Shown: positions 55,083 through 63,118 of the stretch, piece by piece
Numbering within the stretch: position 1 is the first letter of the stretch
Layout of the letters: each line of letters opens with the position of its first letter
Program-made: the position numbers and the translations under genes
Notes under the pieces: generated by a model
What the model was told of the DNA's origin: nothing
What the model saw: only the letters and a program-made list of their open reading frames with translations
Database searches by the model: none
DNA from: an uncultured Butyricicoccus sp.
Lineage (GTDB): Bacteria; Bacillota; Clostridia; Oscillospirales; Butyricicoccaceae
Direction of reading: 5' to 3'
Length of the DNA: 64,000 nt
NCBI GenBank assembly: GCA_944384745.1
Contig: CALWUO010000004.1
Location: forward strand, 1-64,000

Positions 55083-55280
55083 AGGCTTTCACGCTGTTTT
55101 TTATGAACATATCGTAAAAATTTTTGCCTATTTTATATGTTTTTTTAATTATTCCATTAAATGTAAGAATATAAACTTTAATTTCATAATTCCATTTAAC
55201 ATTTAGCATTATTTAAAAGTTTATAATATATGCACAGAAACTGATGTTTTGTTTTTTAAGTCAGAATTTAAAACAAATAG
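55083..55280. other. AT-rich gap between pyrH and the AraC gene
   Basis: No open frame or terminator of note was found in this stretch; it includes several A/T runs. With the flanking promoters, the whole pyrH-to-AraC gap is about 390 bases, long for this window. Confidence 0.4.
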
Positions 55281-55309
55281 TTGCTAATTAAAGCGGTTAC
55301 TGGTAAAAT
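55281..55309 (+). promoter_or_regulatory. Promoter of the first AraC gene
   Basis: TTGCTA (55281-55286) and TAAAAT (55304-55309) are separated by 17 bases, leaving a leader of about 90 bases. Confidence 0.6.
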
Positions 55310-55405
55310 ATATATAAGAACAAAAAAGCTGTATTTACTAGATTTAATGTTGTAATTAAAAATTATGTTTCCTAACATCTAAACATAATTTAGAGGAGGG
55401 TTTGT

Positions 55406-56248
55406 ATGGAAAACTTAAATGTACTAAAGCTCGAGCATCAGATTTTTTCAGATTTTTATCTGTGCTATTGCGGCTATGGTTCATGCCAGCCGCTCCAACA
55501 TTTTGGCCCTGCGGTAAGACCTAATTATCTTATTCATTTTATCACAGATGGAAAAGGCATCTTTCAGTCAGGTGACAAACAGTTTTCACTCCATGCAGGT
55601 GAAGGATTTATTATTAGACCAAATCAGCAAGCATTCTTCCAAGCTGATGAAGCTGACCCATGGACTTATTTATGGATTGGCTTTGATGGCACTCGTTGTG
55701 GAGAATATTTAAATGCAATAGGGCTTAATGAGGGTCAATTTACTTTCCGTTCGCCAGATGGTGAAACACTTCGTGAGATTGTGCAAGAAATGTTAAAATA
55801 TAACACTGCTGGCATAGAAAATGATTTTCAGCTTCAAGGTTTGCTTTGCAGATTTTTCTCATGTCTTGCCCGTTCACTTTCAATGCCGCTTTCTTCTGTT
55901 CCTAAAAATGACCGTGAAAACTTTTATGTACGTCGTGCAGTTGAATTTGTGCATTACAATTATGCAAATCATATAACAGTGTCTGATATGGCTAAATATG
56001 TATCACTAAACCGCAGTTATCTTTTTACATTGTTCCAACGTGTGCTTAAAATTTCACCTCAGGAATTTTTAACCACATTCCGCCTTACTCGTGCTAAGGA
56101 GCAGTTAAGACTTACTAATGCAACTGTTGCGGCTATTGCACAGTCTGTTGGTTATCGTGACCCTCTTGTATTCTCTAAAGCATTTAAGCAAATGACAGGT
56201 ATGACACCTGTTCAGTATCGCAAAAAACATTTAGAAGAAAATAAATAA
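55406..56248 (+). CDS. AraC-family regulator with cupin sensor domain
   Basis: The product (280 aa) has an N-terminal cupin-like ligand domain (LIHFITDGKGIFQSGDKQF, HAGEGFIIRPNQQAFFQAD) and a C-terminal pair of helix-turn-helices (ITVSDMAKYVSLNRSYLFTL; VAAIAQSVGYRDPLVFSKAF, ending MTGMTPVQYRKKH). The form resembles MsmR-type sugar regulators. It sits convergent to gldA and next to the gat genes, which are candidate targets. AGAGGAGGG lies upstream of the ATG. Confidence 0.93.
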   Translation: MENLNVLKLEHQIFSDFYLCYCGYGSCQPLQHFGPAVRPNYLIHFITDGKGIFQSGDKQFSLHAGEGFIIRPNQQAFFQADEADPWTYLWIGFDGTRCGEYLNAIGLNEGQFTFRSPDGETLREIVQEMLKYNTAGIENDFQLQGLLCRFFSCLARSLSMPLSSVPKNDRENFYVRRAVEFVHYNYANHITVSDMAKYVSLNRSYLFTLFQRVLKISPQEFLTTFRLTRAKEQLRLTNATVAAIAQSVGYRDPLVFSKAFKQMTGMTPVQYRKKHLEENK

Positions 56249-56253
56249 AAGTT

Positions 56254-56290
56254 AAGCGTGTTACAAACTTCCTGTAACACGCTTTTCTAT
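56254..56290 (+). terminator. Terminator of the first AraC gene
   Basis: An eleven-pair stem (AAGCGTGTTAC at 56254-56264 with its complement at 56274-56284) is followed by TTCTATTTT. Confidence 0.88.
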
Positions 56291-56291
56291 T

Positions 56292-57389
56292 TTACATACC
56301 AACTAATGTTTTACCATAAGCATCTGCCGCTAAAATTGCATCATAAACCATCTTAGGAGTTACCTCAAATGGCATATTATGCATAGTGTCACCCTCTGCA
56401 CAAGCTGCATTTGCAACCGCCATAATTTTTTCTTCGGTTACATCTTCAATGCCTAATTCTGCAAGGGTTACAGGTAAACCAAGCTCTGCACACCAAATTG
56501 CGATTTCATCAAACTCTTCTTTTGGAACATTTTCAAGAATAAGCTGTGTAAGTGTTCCAAATGCCACTTTTTCACCATGATATTTTTCATGACATTCTTC
56601 AAGCACAGTAAAACCATTATGCACTGCATGAGCTGCTGCAAGACCACCAGATTCAAAACCTATGCCAGAAAGCAAAGTATTAGCTTCTATAATCTTATCC
56701 ACAGCTTGCGTATTTGCCTTAACTCTTAAAGCACTCTTTGCCTTTAAACCCTCCTGCATAAGTGTATCAAAACAAAGTTTAGCAAGAGCAAGGGCTGCCT
56801 GTCCTGTTCTACCACCTGCACAACTTATTGCATTAGACCTTGCACATGCACGAGCTTCAAAATAAGTTGCAAGTGCATCACCCATACCAGCAATAGTTAA
56901 ACGCATTGGACTTTGTGCAATAACTTCTGTATCCATTAACACAAGATTAGGATTTGCAGGTAAAAATAGATATTCTTCAAATACACCTTCCTCTGTATAA
57001 ATAACAGAAAGTGCTGAACATGGAGCATCAGTTGAGGCAATAGTAGGACAGATTACAACTGGTGTTTTACATTTATGTGCCACCGCTTTAACTGTATCAA
57101 AAATTTTACCTCCGCCAACACCAATTACCATATCACAATTTTGCTGCTTTACAGTATCACATAAGCGGTTAATTTCGCTCATACAACACTCACCATTAAA
57201 ATATTCAAAAGCACAAGCACATTCTGCATCAGAAAAGCTATCTAGAATTGTTTGACCACTTCTTTTGCGACCATTTTCACTTATTACTATTAGGGCTTTT
57301 TCTCCATAAATTTTTGCATATTTACCTAAGTTTTTAAGTTCTCCCGCACCTTGAACATATTTGCTAGGACTTATAAAAATACTTGGCAT
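56292..57389 (-). CDS. gldA: Glycerol dehydrogenase-like iron-containing alcohol dehydrogenase
   Basis: The product (365 aa) oxidises glycerol to dihydroxyacetone with NAD (or the reverse). Metal ligands: GMGDALATYFEARACARS near residue 165, AAAHAVHNGF near 250, and KYHGEKVAFGTLTQLI near 270. NAD region: GVGGGKIFDTVKAV near 92. GldA relatives can act on other small alcohols. It is on the same strand as gatZ, 79 bases downstream, with its own palindrome near the ribosome site. Confidence 0.9.
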   Translation of the reverse strand: MPSIFISPSKYVQGAGELKNLGKYAKIYGEKALIVISENGRKRSGQTILDSFSDAECACAFEYFNGECCMSEINRLCDTVKQQNCDMVIGVGGGKIFDTVKAVAHKCKTPVVICPTIASTDAPCSALSVIYTEEGVFEEYLFLPANPNLVLMDTEVIAQSPMRLTIAGMGDALATYFEARACARSNAISCAGGRTGQAALALAKLCFDTLMQEGLKAKSALRVKANTQAVDKIIEANTLLSGIGFESGGLAAAHAVHNGFTVLEECHEKYHGEKVAFGTLTQLILENVPKEEFDEIAIWCAELGLPVTLAELGIEDVTEEKIMAVANAACAEGDTMHNMPFEVTPKMVYDAILAADAYGKTLVGM

Positions 57390-57402
57390 AATTAAAAACC
57401 TC

Positions 57403-57414
57403 CTATACGTATAG
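57403..57414. repeat. Palindrome at the gldA ribosome site
   Basis: CTATACGTATAG is a perfect 12-base palindrome partly overlapping the AGGAGG of gldA. It could be an operator or a small mRNA structure, or may be chance. Confidence 0.35.
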
Positions 57415-57468
57415 TATAAAATTTCCTATAATAAACTATTTTATCATACAGTTAACGATTTATGTATA

Positions 57469-58791
57469 TTAAATAAGTTCTTTTTGATGAGTTGCATATA
57501 AATATTCGTCCATAGTGTTTATAATTCTATCCATAATCAGTTCTTCTGGTTCATTTTTTAATAAACCTTCACGCACTTTGGTGTATTGAATAGGCATAAA
57601 CTGGCTTAAAAGATTTAGTGGGATACCATATGTTTTTAGGTTGTTAATAAGTGTGTTTTTGGCATTTTCAACTGGTTCAGTTGGCATATAATAACGGCAG
57701 CGGTCAGAGAATGAATATTTGCGTTTTAGTTTAATCTCTGCATCTGTGCCTTTGTAATGCTTAGACCAATATTTATTATCCTTTAACATTTGTTCGTCTA
57801 AAACTTTTGAAAAATCACTAAGCTTTACATCTATATCAGCAAGAAGTTCTTTTTCAATATTTTCAAGTGCAAAAACAGCTTCTCTCATAGCAAATGTGAG
57901 TGCAGGACCTACTTTTAATATACCAACTCCATCTTCTACAAGTTCACGCAATTTAATTTTTGTTTGATAATCGGTTGAATGACCTTCAAAAACAAGTTGT
58001 GGAAAATCTGCAATAGATGCCATAAGTTCTTTGGCTTTTTCTCTATCATACTCAGTACAACCACTGTCTTTTTCCTCAACGCCTGGTTGAACAACAACTG
58101 CAATTACATTTTCCCATGCATGTTCAAGTCCATTATCCAAAAATGCTTTTTTAAATGTGGCAACTGTATTTTTAAAATCATCAACTTTAGTTACTTGTAC
58201 GCCATCATCAGCACCACCAACAGCACCTCCAGGAATAGGCACTTCACTACCTACAATATAAACAGGCTCGATTGCATTTGGATTGGTTTCAAGCAATTTT
58301 TTATAAGTTTCCTCAGCTACTTTTGCAAGTCTTGCACCTCTTTTGGCTATTGTTTCATCAGAAAGACGTGTATTTGCATCGTCATCTGCTACTTTCATAC
58401 TTGTATCAATATGTATTTTTGTAAAACTTGCACCAACATAATGACGTATGAGTTCTTCAGCCTCTAACATAGCCTTTTCTTCTGGTAAACTTGCAAATGT
58501 AAGAGGACCTAAATGGTCGCCACCTAAAAACAGCTTAGATTTATCAAAACCGATTTCATCAGCCATTTTATTTACGAAGTTTTTAAAATCCATAGGTTTC
58601 ATGCCTGTATATCCACCATTTTGGTCACACTGATTTGCTGTGCTTTCAATTAAAACACAAGAATTATCCTGCATACCACGTTTTAATGCTGCTTTAATAA
58701 CATATCCATTTGCACTACAAACAGAATAAATTCCAACTGCTTTCCCCTGCTTTTGAAGTGTTACTATTTTCTTTAAAGGATTGCTATTCAT
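57469..58791 (-). CDS. gatZ: GatZ/KbaZ: class II tagatose-bisphosphate aldolase accessory subunit
   Basis: The product (440 aa) matches the GatZ/KbaZ family, a TIM-barrel partner that stabilises the GatY/KbaY aldolase. Markers: GIYSVCSANGYVIKAAL, IESTANQCDQNGGYTGMKP, LFLGGDHLGPLTF, and FEGHSTDYQTKIKLRELVED. Length is normal. It is divergent from gatY across a 78-base gap with an inverted repeat. It was once called a second kinase, but no catalytic role is proven. Confidence 0.93.
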   Translation of the reverse strand: MNSNPLKKIVTLQKQGKAVGIYSVCSANGYVIKAALKRGMQDNSCVLIESTANQCDQNGGYTGMKPMDFKNFVNKMADEIGFDKSKLFLGGDHLGPLTFASLPEEKAMLEAEELIRHYVGASFTKIHIDTSMKVADDDANTRLSDETIAKRGARLAKVAEETYKKLLETNPNAIEPVYIVGSEVPIPGGAVGGADDGVQVTKVDDFKNTVATFKKAFLDNGLEHAWENVIAVVVQPGVEEKDSGCTEYDREKAKELMASIADFPQLVFEGHSTDYQTKIKLRELVEDGVGILKVGPALTFAMREAVFALENIEKELLADIDVKLSDFSKVLDEQMLKDNKYWSKHYKGTDAEIKLKRKYSFSDRCRYYMPTEPVENAKNTLINNLKTYGIPLNLLSQFMPIQYTKVREGLLKNEPEELIMDRIINTMDEYLYATHQKELI

Positions 58792-58822
58792 TTTACATTC
58801 TCCTTAATTTATGATATACTTA

Positions 58823-58842
58823 ATTAGCTAAATAAAGCTAAT
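58823..58842. promoter_or_regulatory. Inverted repeat between gatZ and gatY, candidate operator
   Basis: ATTAGCT (58823-58829) and AGCTAAT (58836-58842) form a perfect inverted repeat with six bases between. It lies in the short divergent gap and overlaps a likely gatZ -35 (TTAGCT, 17 bases from TATATC). It could be bound by one of the local AraC regulators or another repressor. Confidence 0.55.
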
Positions 58843-58869
58843 ATATTTAAAAAAATCGAGGTCTTTTTT

Positions 58870-59721
58870 ATGCCACTGGTTACAACAAATGAAATGCTTT
58901 TAAAAGCACAAAAAGAGCATTATGCAGTAGGTGCATTTAATGCAGAAAATCTTGAAATGGTAATGGCTATTGTTGCCGCTGCTGAAAAATCTAACGCCCC
59001 TGTTATTATCCAAACCACACCTTCAACTATTAAATATGCAGGGCTTGATTATTATCTTGCAATGGTAAAAACTGCTGCTGAACGTGCAACCGTACCTGTT
59101 GCAATGCATTTAGACCACGGTGATAGTTTATCACTCGCTATGCAGGCACTCCGCACAGGTTACACCTCAATTATGATTGATGGTTCACATGAAAGCTTTG
59201 AAGATAATATTGCATTGACACGAAAAGTCGTTGAAGCATGTAGTCCATCTGGTATCAGTGTAGAAGCCGAATTAGGTAAAGTAGGCGGCAAGGAAGATGA
59301 CCTTGATGGCGGTTCAGGTAATCCTTATACTGACCCTGCTGAAGCTAAGGAATTTGTAGAACGCACAGGTGTAAATTCACTTGCTGTTGCTATTGGCACA
59401 GCACATGGTCTTTATAAAGGTGTACCAAAGCTTGATTTTGAGCGTCTAAGTGAAATTCGTAAAGTTGTTGATATTCCACTTGTGCTTCATGGTGCATCTG
59501 GTGTACCTGATGAAGCTGTTCAAAAATCCATTGAGCTTGGTATTTGCAAGGTAAACTTTGCAACCGAATTACGTATAGCATATAGTAATGGTGTCAAAGC
59601 ATATATGAAAAAAGACCCTGAAGTGTTTGACCCTAAAAAATACAGCAAAGTCGGCATGGAAGAAGTTACAAAACTTGTTTGTGAAAAAATCGCACTTTGT
59701 GGTAGCAATAATAAGGCTTAA
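58870..59721 (+). CDS. gatY: Class II tagatose-1,6-bisphosphate aldolase (GatY/KbaY-like)
   Basis: The product (283 aa) splits tagatose-1,6-bisphosphate (or fructose-1,6-bisphosphate) to DHAP and glyceraldehyde-3-phosphate. Metal and active-site motifs: MHLDHGDSLSLAMQALRTG near residue 80, VEAELGKVGGKEDD near 135, AIGTAHGLYKG near 175, and LVLHGASGVPDEAV near 205. The tagatose assignment comes from the adjacent gatZ; sequence alone cannot exclude fructose. It has its own strong terminator. Confidence 0.9.
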   Translation: MPLVTTNEMLLKAQKEHYAVGAFNAENLEMVMAIVAAAEKSNAPVIIQTTPSTIKYAGLDYYLAMVKTAAERATVPVAMHLDHGDSLSLAMQALRTGYTSIMIDGSHESFEDNIALTRKVVEACSPSGISVEAELGKVGGKEDDLDGGSGNPYTDPAEAKEFVERTGVNSLAVAIGTAHGLYKGVPKLDFERLSEIRKVVDIPLVLHGASGVPDEAVQKSIELGICKVNFATELRIAYSNGVKAYMKKDPEVFDPKKYSKVGMEEVTKLVCEKIALCGSNNKA

Positions 59722-59727
59722 ACCTTA

Positions 59728-59766
59728 TGTCCTCCAGCATTTTAAAACTCTGGAGGACACTTTTTT
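59728..59766 (+). terminator. Terminator of gatY
   Basis: A ten-pair stem (TGTCCTCCAG at 59728-59737 with CTGGAGGACA at 59750-59759) is followed by C and six T. It overlaps the end of the convergent unknown gene. Confidence 0.9.
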
Positions 59767-60307
59767 ATTTCATTTTTGAAAAAGCGATTAAATGAATTAT
59801 ACTGCAATATACGCCAAATAAAGCAAGAGCAATACTTAAAATCATAAGTGCAGAAGTATAATTTTCCATATAGGCATTTAAAACAACCAATACTGCAAAA
59901 ACTATATAAAGCACTGATAATATTATTACCTTATTTTTTTCTTTATTTTCCACTATATATTTTATAGGTGAAAGTTTACGCTGAAAATCAATATCTTGTG
60001 CAACTTCAAGCTGTTTTAAAAATGATTTACGGAAACTAAATTCAGCAAGCACCAGAGCAACTGCAAAAACTATTGCAGCCTGTAACCATGTGAGGAAAGT
60101 CCCTGCACATAAAATTGCCGCAAAAAACAATACTGCAAAACGATTTTTAAAAAATAGTGCTTGATTTTCATGCTTTTTATCAATAATATATCCTTGTTTA
60201 CTTATAAAATCATAGTAAATAGTGCGATTTTTCTTGTCAGTATATATATTTTGTCCTGAAAGCCTTATTTGAACCTTTTGTGTATTTTTCTTTTTACCCA
60301 TTACCAT
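59765..60307 (-). CDS. Unknown membrane protein
   Basis: The product (180 aa) is not recognised. After a polar, basic N-terminal part (about 1-50), two hydrophobic helices (about 55-88) and two more (about 122-175) suggest four membrane spans. Both ATG codons at 60307 and 60301 are possible; the ribosome site is weak. It follows nagA by 13 bases on the same strand and is probably in its transcript. Confidence 0.65.
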   Translation of the reverse strand: MVMGKKKNTQKVQIRLSGQNIYTDKKNRTIYYDFISKQGYIIDKKHENQALFFKNRFAVLFFAAILCAGTFLTWLQAAIVFAVALVLAEFSFRKSFLKQLEVAQDIDFQRKLSPIKYIVENKEKNKVIILSVLYIVFAVLVVLNAYMENYTSALMILSIALALFGVYCSIIHLIAFSKMK

Positions 60308-60320
60308 CTATCCATTTCAT

Positions 60321-61460
60321 TTATAACATTTCTTTACCTCTGCAATATGTCTGCATCACATTGTAATCTCTATCAAGTACAACCAAATCGGCATCTAAAC
60401 CAACTTTAATTGCACCTTTTCGGTCACTTATTCTTAGACAATCAGCAGGGTTTTTAGTACAAGCATTTATTGCAACATTAACAGGCACAAGAGCTTCTTC
60501 AATTAGAAGTCTTAAACCCTCGTTCACTTTTAATGTAGAACCAGCAAGACCACCTGTTGAAGTTAAATGGGCACTGCCATCTACATATATTTCAATTTCG
60601 TTACCACCAAATATAAATTTAGAACCAGCAGGAGAACCTTTCGCCATAAGTGAGTCGGTAACTAAAATACCATAATCAGCACCTTTTTCATTAAAATACT
60701 GATTAAGTGCACTCAATGTCGAATGGTTACCGTCACAAATCACTTCACCATACATAGTTTTAAAACGATTTGCCGCACCTACAAGACCATTTGCACGATG
60801 ATTAAAAGGTGACATGCCATTATAAACATGTGTCATACTTCTAGCACCATGAGCAAAAGCCATTCTTGCCTGTTCAAAAGTAGCGGCTGAGTGACCAATA
60901 CTAACAACCACACCATTTTCTGTGCAGTAACGAGTTAGCTCAAAATTATCGTCGGTTTCTGTTGCCATAGTGATATATTTAATCAGTCCTTTTGCAGCCT
61001 CTTGATATTTTTTAAACTGCTCAACAGTAGGTTTTACAATATACTGTTCTGGTTGAGCCCCTTTATATTGCATATCAAGATATGGACCTTCAAAATGTAT
61101 ACCCAAAATTTCAGCACCAGTATAACCTTCTTCAACAACTTGTGCAACGTTTTCAAGTGCTCTTGTTAAAACTAGCTCACTTTGAGTTATAGTTGTTGGC
61201 AAAAGAGCTGTTACGCCCTCGCTTGGGATTTTCTCCACCCAATTTCTAAGCCCTTCTGGATTTGCGTCATTGGTATCAAAGCCATAAGCACCATGACAGT
61301 GTATATCAATAAATCCTGGTAAAATTTTATCTGTACCATAATCTTTATCCACAGGCTTTGTATTGTATTCATAAATATCTGAAATTTTATTGTCCCTAAT
61401 CTCAATTTGTGCTGGAACAAATTGTTCTGCAATCCAAACACGTTTACTTTGAATAACCAA
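60321..61460 (-). CDS. nagA: N-acetyl-amino-sugar-6-phosphate deacetylase (NagA/AgaA-like)
   Basis: The product (379 aa) removes acetate from GlcNAc-6-phosphate or GalNAc-6-phosphate. Markers: GFIDIHCHGAYGFDTND with two metal ligands near residue 55, GIHFEGPYL near 120, SIGHSAATFEQA near 190, THVYNGMSPFNHR near 210 and the catalytic Asp region LVTDSLMAKGSPAG near 270. The start is TTG at 61460 with AGGAGG eight bases upstream; the frame from 61532 would add 24 unlikely residues. Neighbouring agaS and gat genes favour GalNAc-6-phosphate. Confidence 0.93.
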   Translation of the reverse strand: MVIQSKRVWIAEQFVPAQIEIRDNKISDIYEYNTKPVDKDYGTDKILPGFIDIHCHGAYGFDTNDANPEGLRNWVEKIPSEGVTALLPTTITQSELVLTRALENVAQVVEEGYTGAEILGIHFEGPYLDMQYKGAQPEQYIVKPTVEQFKKYQEAAKGLIKYITMATETDDNFELTRYCTENGVVVSIGHSAATFEQARMAFAHGARSMTHVYNGMSPFNHRANGLVGAANRFKTMYGEVICDGNHSTLSALNQYFNEKGADYGILVTDSLMAKGSPAGSKFIFGGNEIEIYVDGSAHLTSTGGLAGSTLKVNEGLRLLIEEALVPVNVAINACTKNPADCLRISDRKGAIKVGLDADLVVLDRDYNVMQTYCRGKEML

Positions 61461-61485
61461 AATTACTTCCTCCTTTTTATAGCAC

Positions 61486-61514
61486 TTGATTTTCCTGTTC
61501 ATATACTCTAAAAT
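61486..61514 (+). promoter_or_regulatory. Promoter of the second AraC gene
   Basis: TTGATT (61486-61491) and TAAAAT (61509-61514) are separated by 17 bases. The core lies inside the nagA upstream region, so the two transcripts overlap there. Confidence 0.55.
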
Positions 61515-61560
61515 AATAGGAAAGTTGTACATTATGCCCCTTTTTTCAGAGGTCTTTATT

Positions 61561-62763
61561 ATGCAAAAAACAAATGAATTCTTATTTTCGCAATTTGGGT
61601 CTATATATTTTCACCCAATCGCATCTGAACGGTATGATTTAAGCTGTAAGCAAATAAAAACAACCAATAATAAAACAAATATACTTTATAGTTTTCCATG
61701 TGAAGTATATGTTGAACCTACATATGGTATTGGCTCAATTTTAATAGGCAAAGAACCTAACGCTGAAAACTTAAATAAATTTCCTGTACATCACTGTTTA
61801 AAAATAGAACCAAATACATATTTTTATGTAATTTCAAGGGTTGATATATTTAACTTTTCTTTGCTAACTCCAGAAAATATCACCCCTAAAGTTATAAAAC
61901 TTTCTGAGCCATACACTCCGACTGTTATTTCTATGCCTTTTCATATTTCACAGGTTTTTGATTGTTCGTATTTAACCCAAGAAACACCATGCACATTTTA
62001 TAAAACGCCTCATATTTATCATGAACTTATATATGTATGTGATGGATATATGCGTATATCTGAGTCTAATGAAACAAATTACAATCTAAACACACATGAT
62101 TTAATACTATTGAGTCCAAACCAAAAAATAAGCAGACATTTTTCACTAAATACATCATGTTCATATCTTACAATAATACTTGACATTGAGCTTAAATCAA
62201 ATGAGCATATTTTAAATAAAATTTTTAGTTGCCCTGTTGAAATTCAATCTGTCTTATGGCAAATTGTTCAAGAAAGTGCATCAGATTTTTACTATACACA
62301 AACATTAATGTTATGTCATTTACATGAAATGATATCTGATATACTTCGTTTAGACTATGAAAAAAATCAAAATCACTCACAATCAGACAACAACTTTCAA
62401 AACAATCAGCTTAAAAAAATACTGTCTTATATGGACGCAAGAGTTACTGAACCACTTACAATAGAAGATATATGTCATGAATTTTTTATGTCAAGGTCAT
62501 CACTTCAAACCCTTTTTAAAATAAATTTGGGTTGCTCACCGAAAAACTATCTTATAAATATAAAGCTACAAAAAAGTAAAGAGCTGATTCGCAAAAACGA
62601 ACATACAATAAGTGAGATAGCGTATTTGCTTGGATTCAGCTCAATTCATTACTTTTCAAGGATATTTAAAAAATATTTTCAGATTTCACCAAGTGATTAT
62701 GCTCGTGGAATAGAACCTGCATCACATAAAAATCATTTAGATGATGGTGCTGATGATTATTAA
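61561..62763 (+). CDS. AraC-family regulator, likely of the amino-sugar genes
   Basis: The product (400 aa) has a long N-terminal sensor part (about 1-285, including a cupin-like stretch HIYHELIYVCDGYMRIS) and C-terminal tandem helix-turn-helices (LTIEDICHEFFMSRSSLQTL; TISEIAYLLGFSSIHYFSRIF). The start at 61561 follows AGAGGTC by eight bases; the longer frame from 61486 overlaps the promoter. It is divergent from nagA, so nagA and agaS genes are probable targets. It runs convergent into yajC without a terminator between. Confidence 0.9.
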   Translation: MQKTNEFLFSQFGSIYFHPIASERYDLSCKQIKTTNNKTNILYSFPCEVYVEPTYGIGSILIGKEPNAENLNKFPVHHCLKIEPNTYFYVISRVDIFNFSLLTPENITPKVIKLSEPYTPTVISMPFHISQVFDCSYLTQETPCTFYKTPHIYHELIYVCDGYMRISESNETNYNLNTHDLILLSPNQKISRHFSLNTSCSYLTIILDIELKSNEHILNKIFSCPVEIQSVLWQIVQESASDFYYTQTLMLCHLHEMISDILRLDYEKNQNHSQSDNNFQNNQLKKILSYMDARVTEPLTIEDICHEFFMSRSSLQTLFKINLGCSPKNYLINIKLQKSKELIRKNEHTISEIAYLLGFSSIHYFSRIFKKYFQISPSDYARGIEPASHKNHLDDGADDY

Positions 62764-62768
62764 ATTTA

Positions 62769-63044
62769 TCAGCAAACACCTTGAATAGCGTAGCGTAAAA
62801 TTGTAATTACAACGCCCTTACTTATTTCAACATCAATTTTATCATCATTGATTTTTACTATTGTACCGAAAATTCCTCCGCCAAACATTATTTTTGCACC
62901 GACTTTAATTTGCTCTTGCAATACTGCCATTGAATCTCGGCTTTTTTTCATATTTCGTGCGGAAATAATTGTTACAATAATGGCTACTATACAAAGCAAT
63001 GCACCAATTGTAACACTTGTCCACAAAATCACTTCCCAATTCAT
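62769..63044 (-). CDS. yajC: YajC-family preprotein translocase accessory protein
   Basis: The product (91 aa) has an N-terminal membrane helix (about residues 5-29) and the conserved cytoplasmic motif IKVGAKIMFGGGIFGTIVKI near residue 45. YajC associates with SecDF in the holotranslocon. Here secD and secF are not adjacent, and the gene lies between an amino-sugar isomerase and a regulator on the same strand as the isomerase. AAAGGAG precedes the ATG. Confidence 0.88.
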   Translation of the reverse strand: MNWEVILWTSVTIGALLCIVAIIVTIISARNMKKSRDSMAVLQEQIKVGAKIMFGGGIFGTIVKINDDKIDVEISKGVVITILRYAIQGVC

Positions 63045-63071
63045 AATTGTTTGGCTCCTTTTGGTTTATTG

Positions 63072-63114
63072 CCTGTTTCCCCAACTTTGTAAAGCTCAGG
63101 GAAACAGGTTTTTT
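63072..63114 (+). terminator. Plus-strand terminator upstream of yajC
   Basis: A ten-pair stem (CCTGTTTCCC at 63072-63081 with GGGAAACAGG at 63099-63108) is followed by TTTTTT on the plus strand. The minus-strand side has no T run, so the structure suits transcripts coming from the second AraC gene through yajC in antisense. Confidence 0.65.
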
Positions 63115-63118
63115 CATT

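Noticed and set aside
57979..58467. Plus-strand frame of 162 codons within gatZ
   Set aside because: It is fully antisense to a well-supported gatZ, with an unnatural Phe/Cys/Ile-rich product and no homology recognised.
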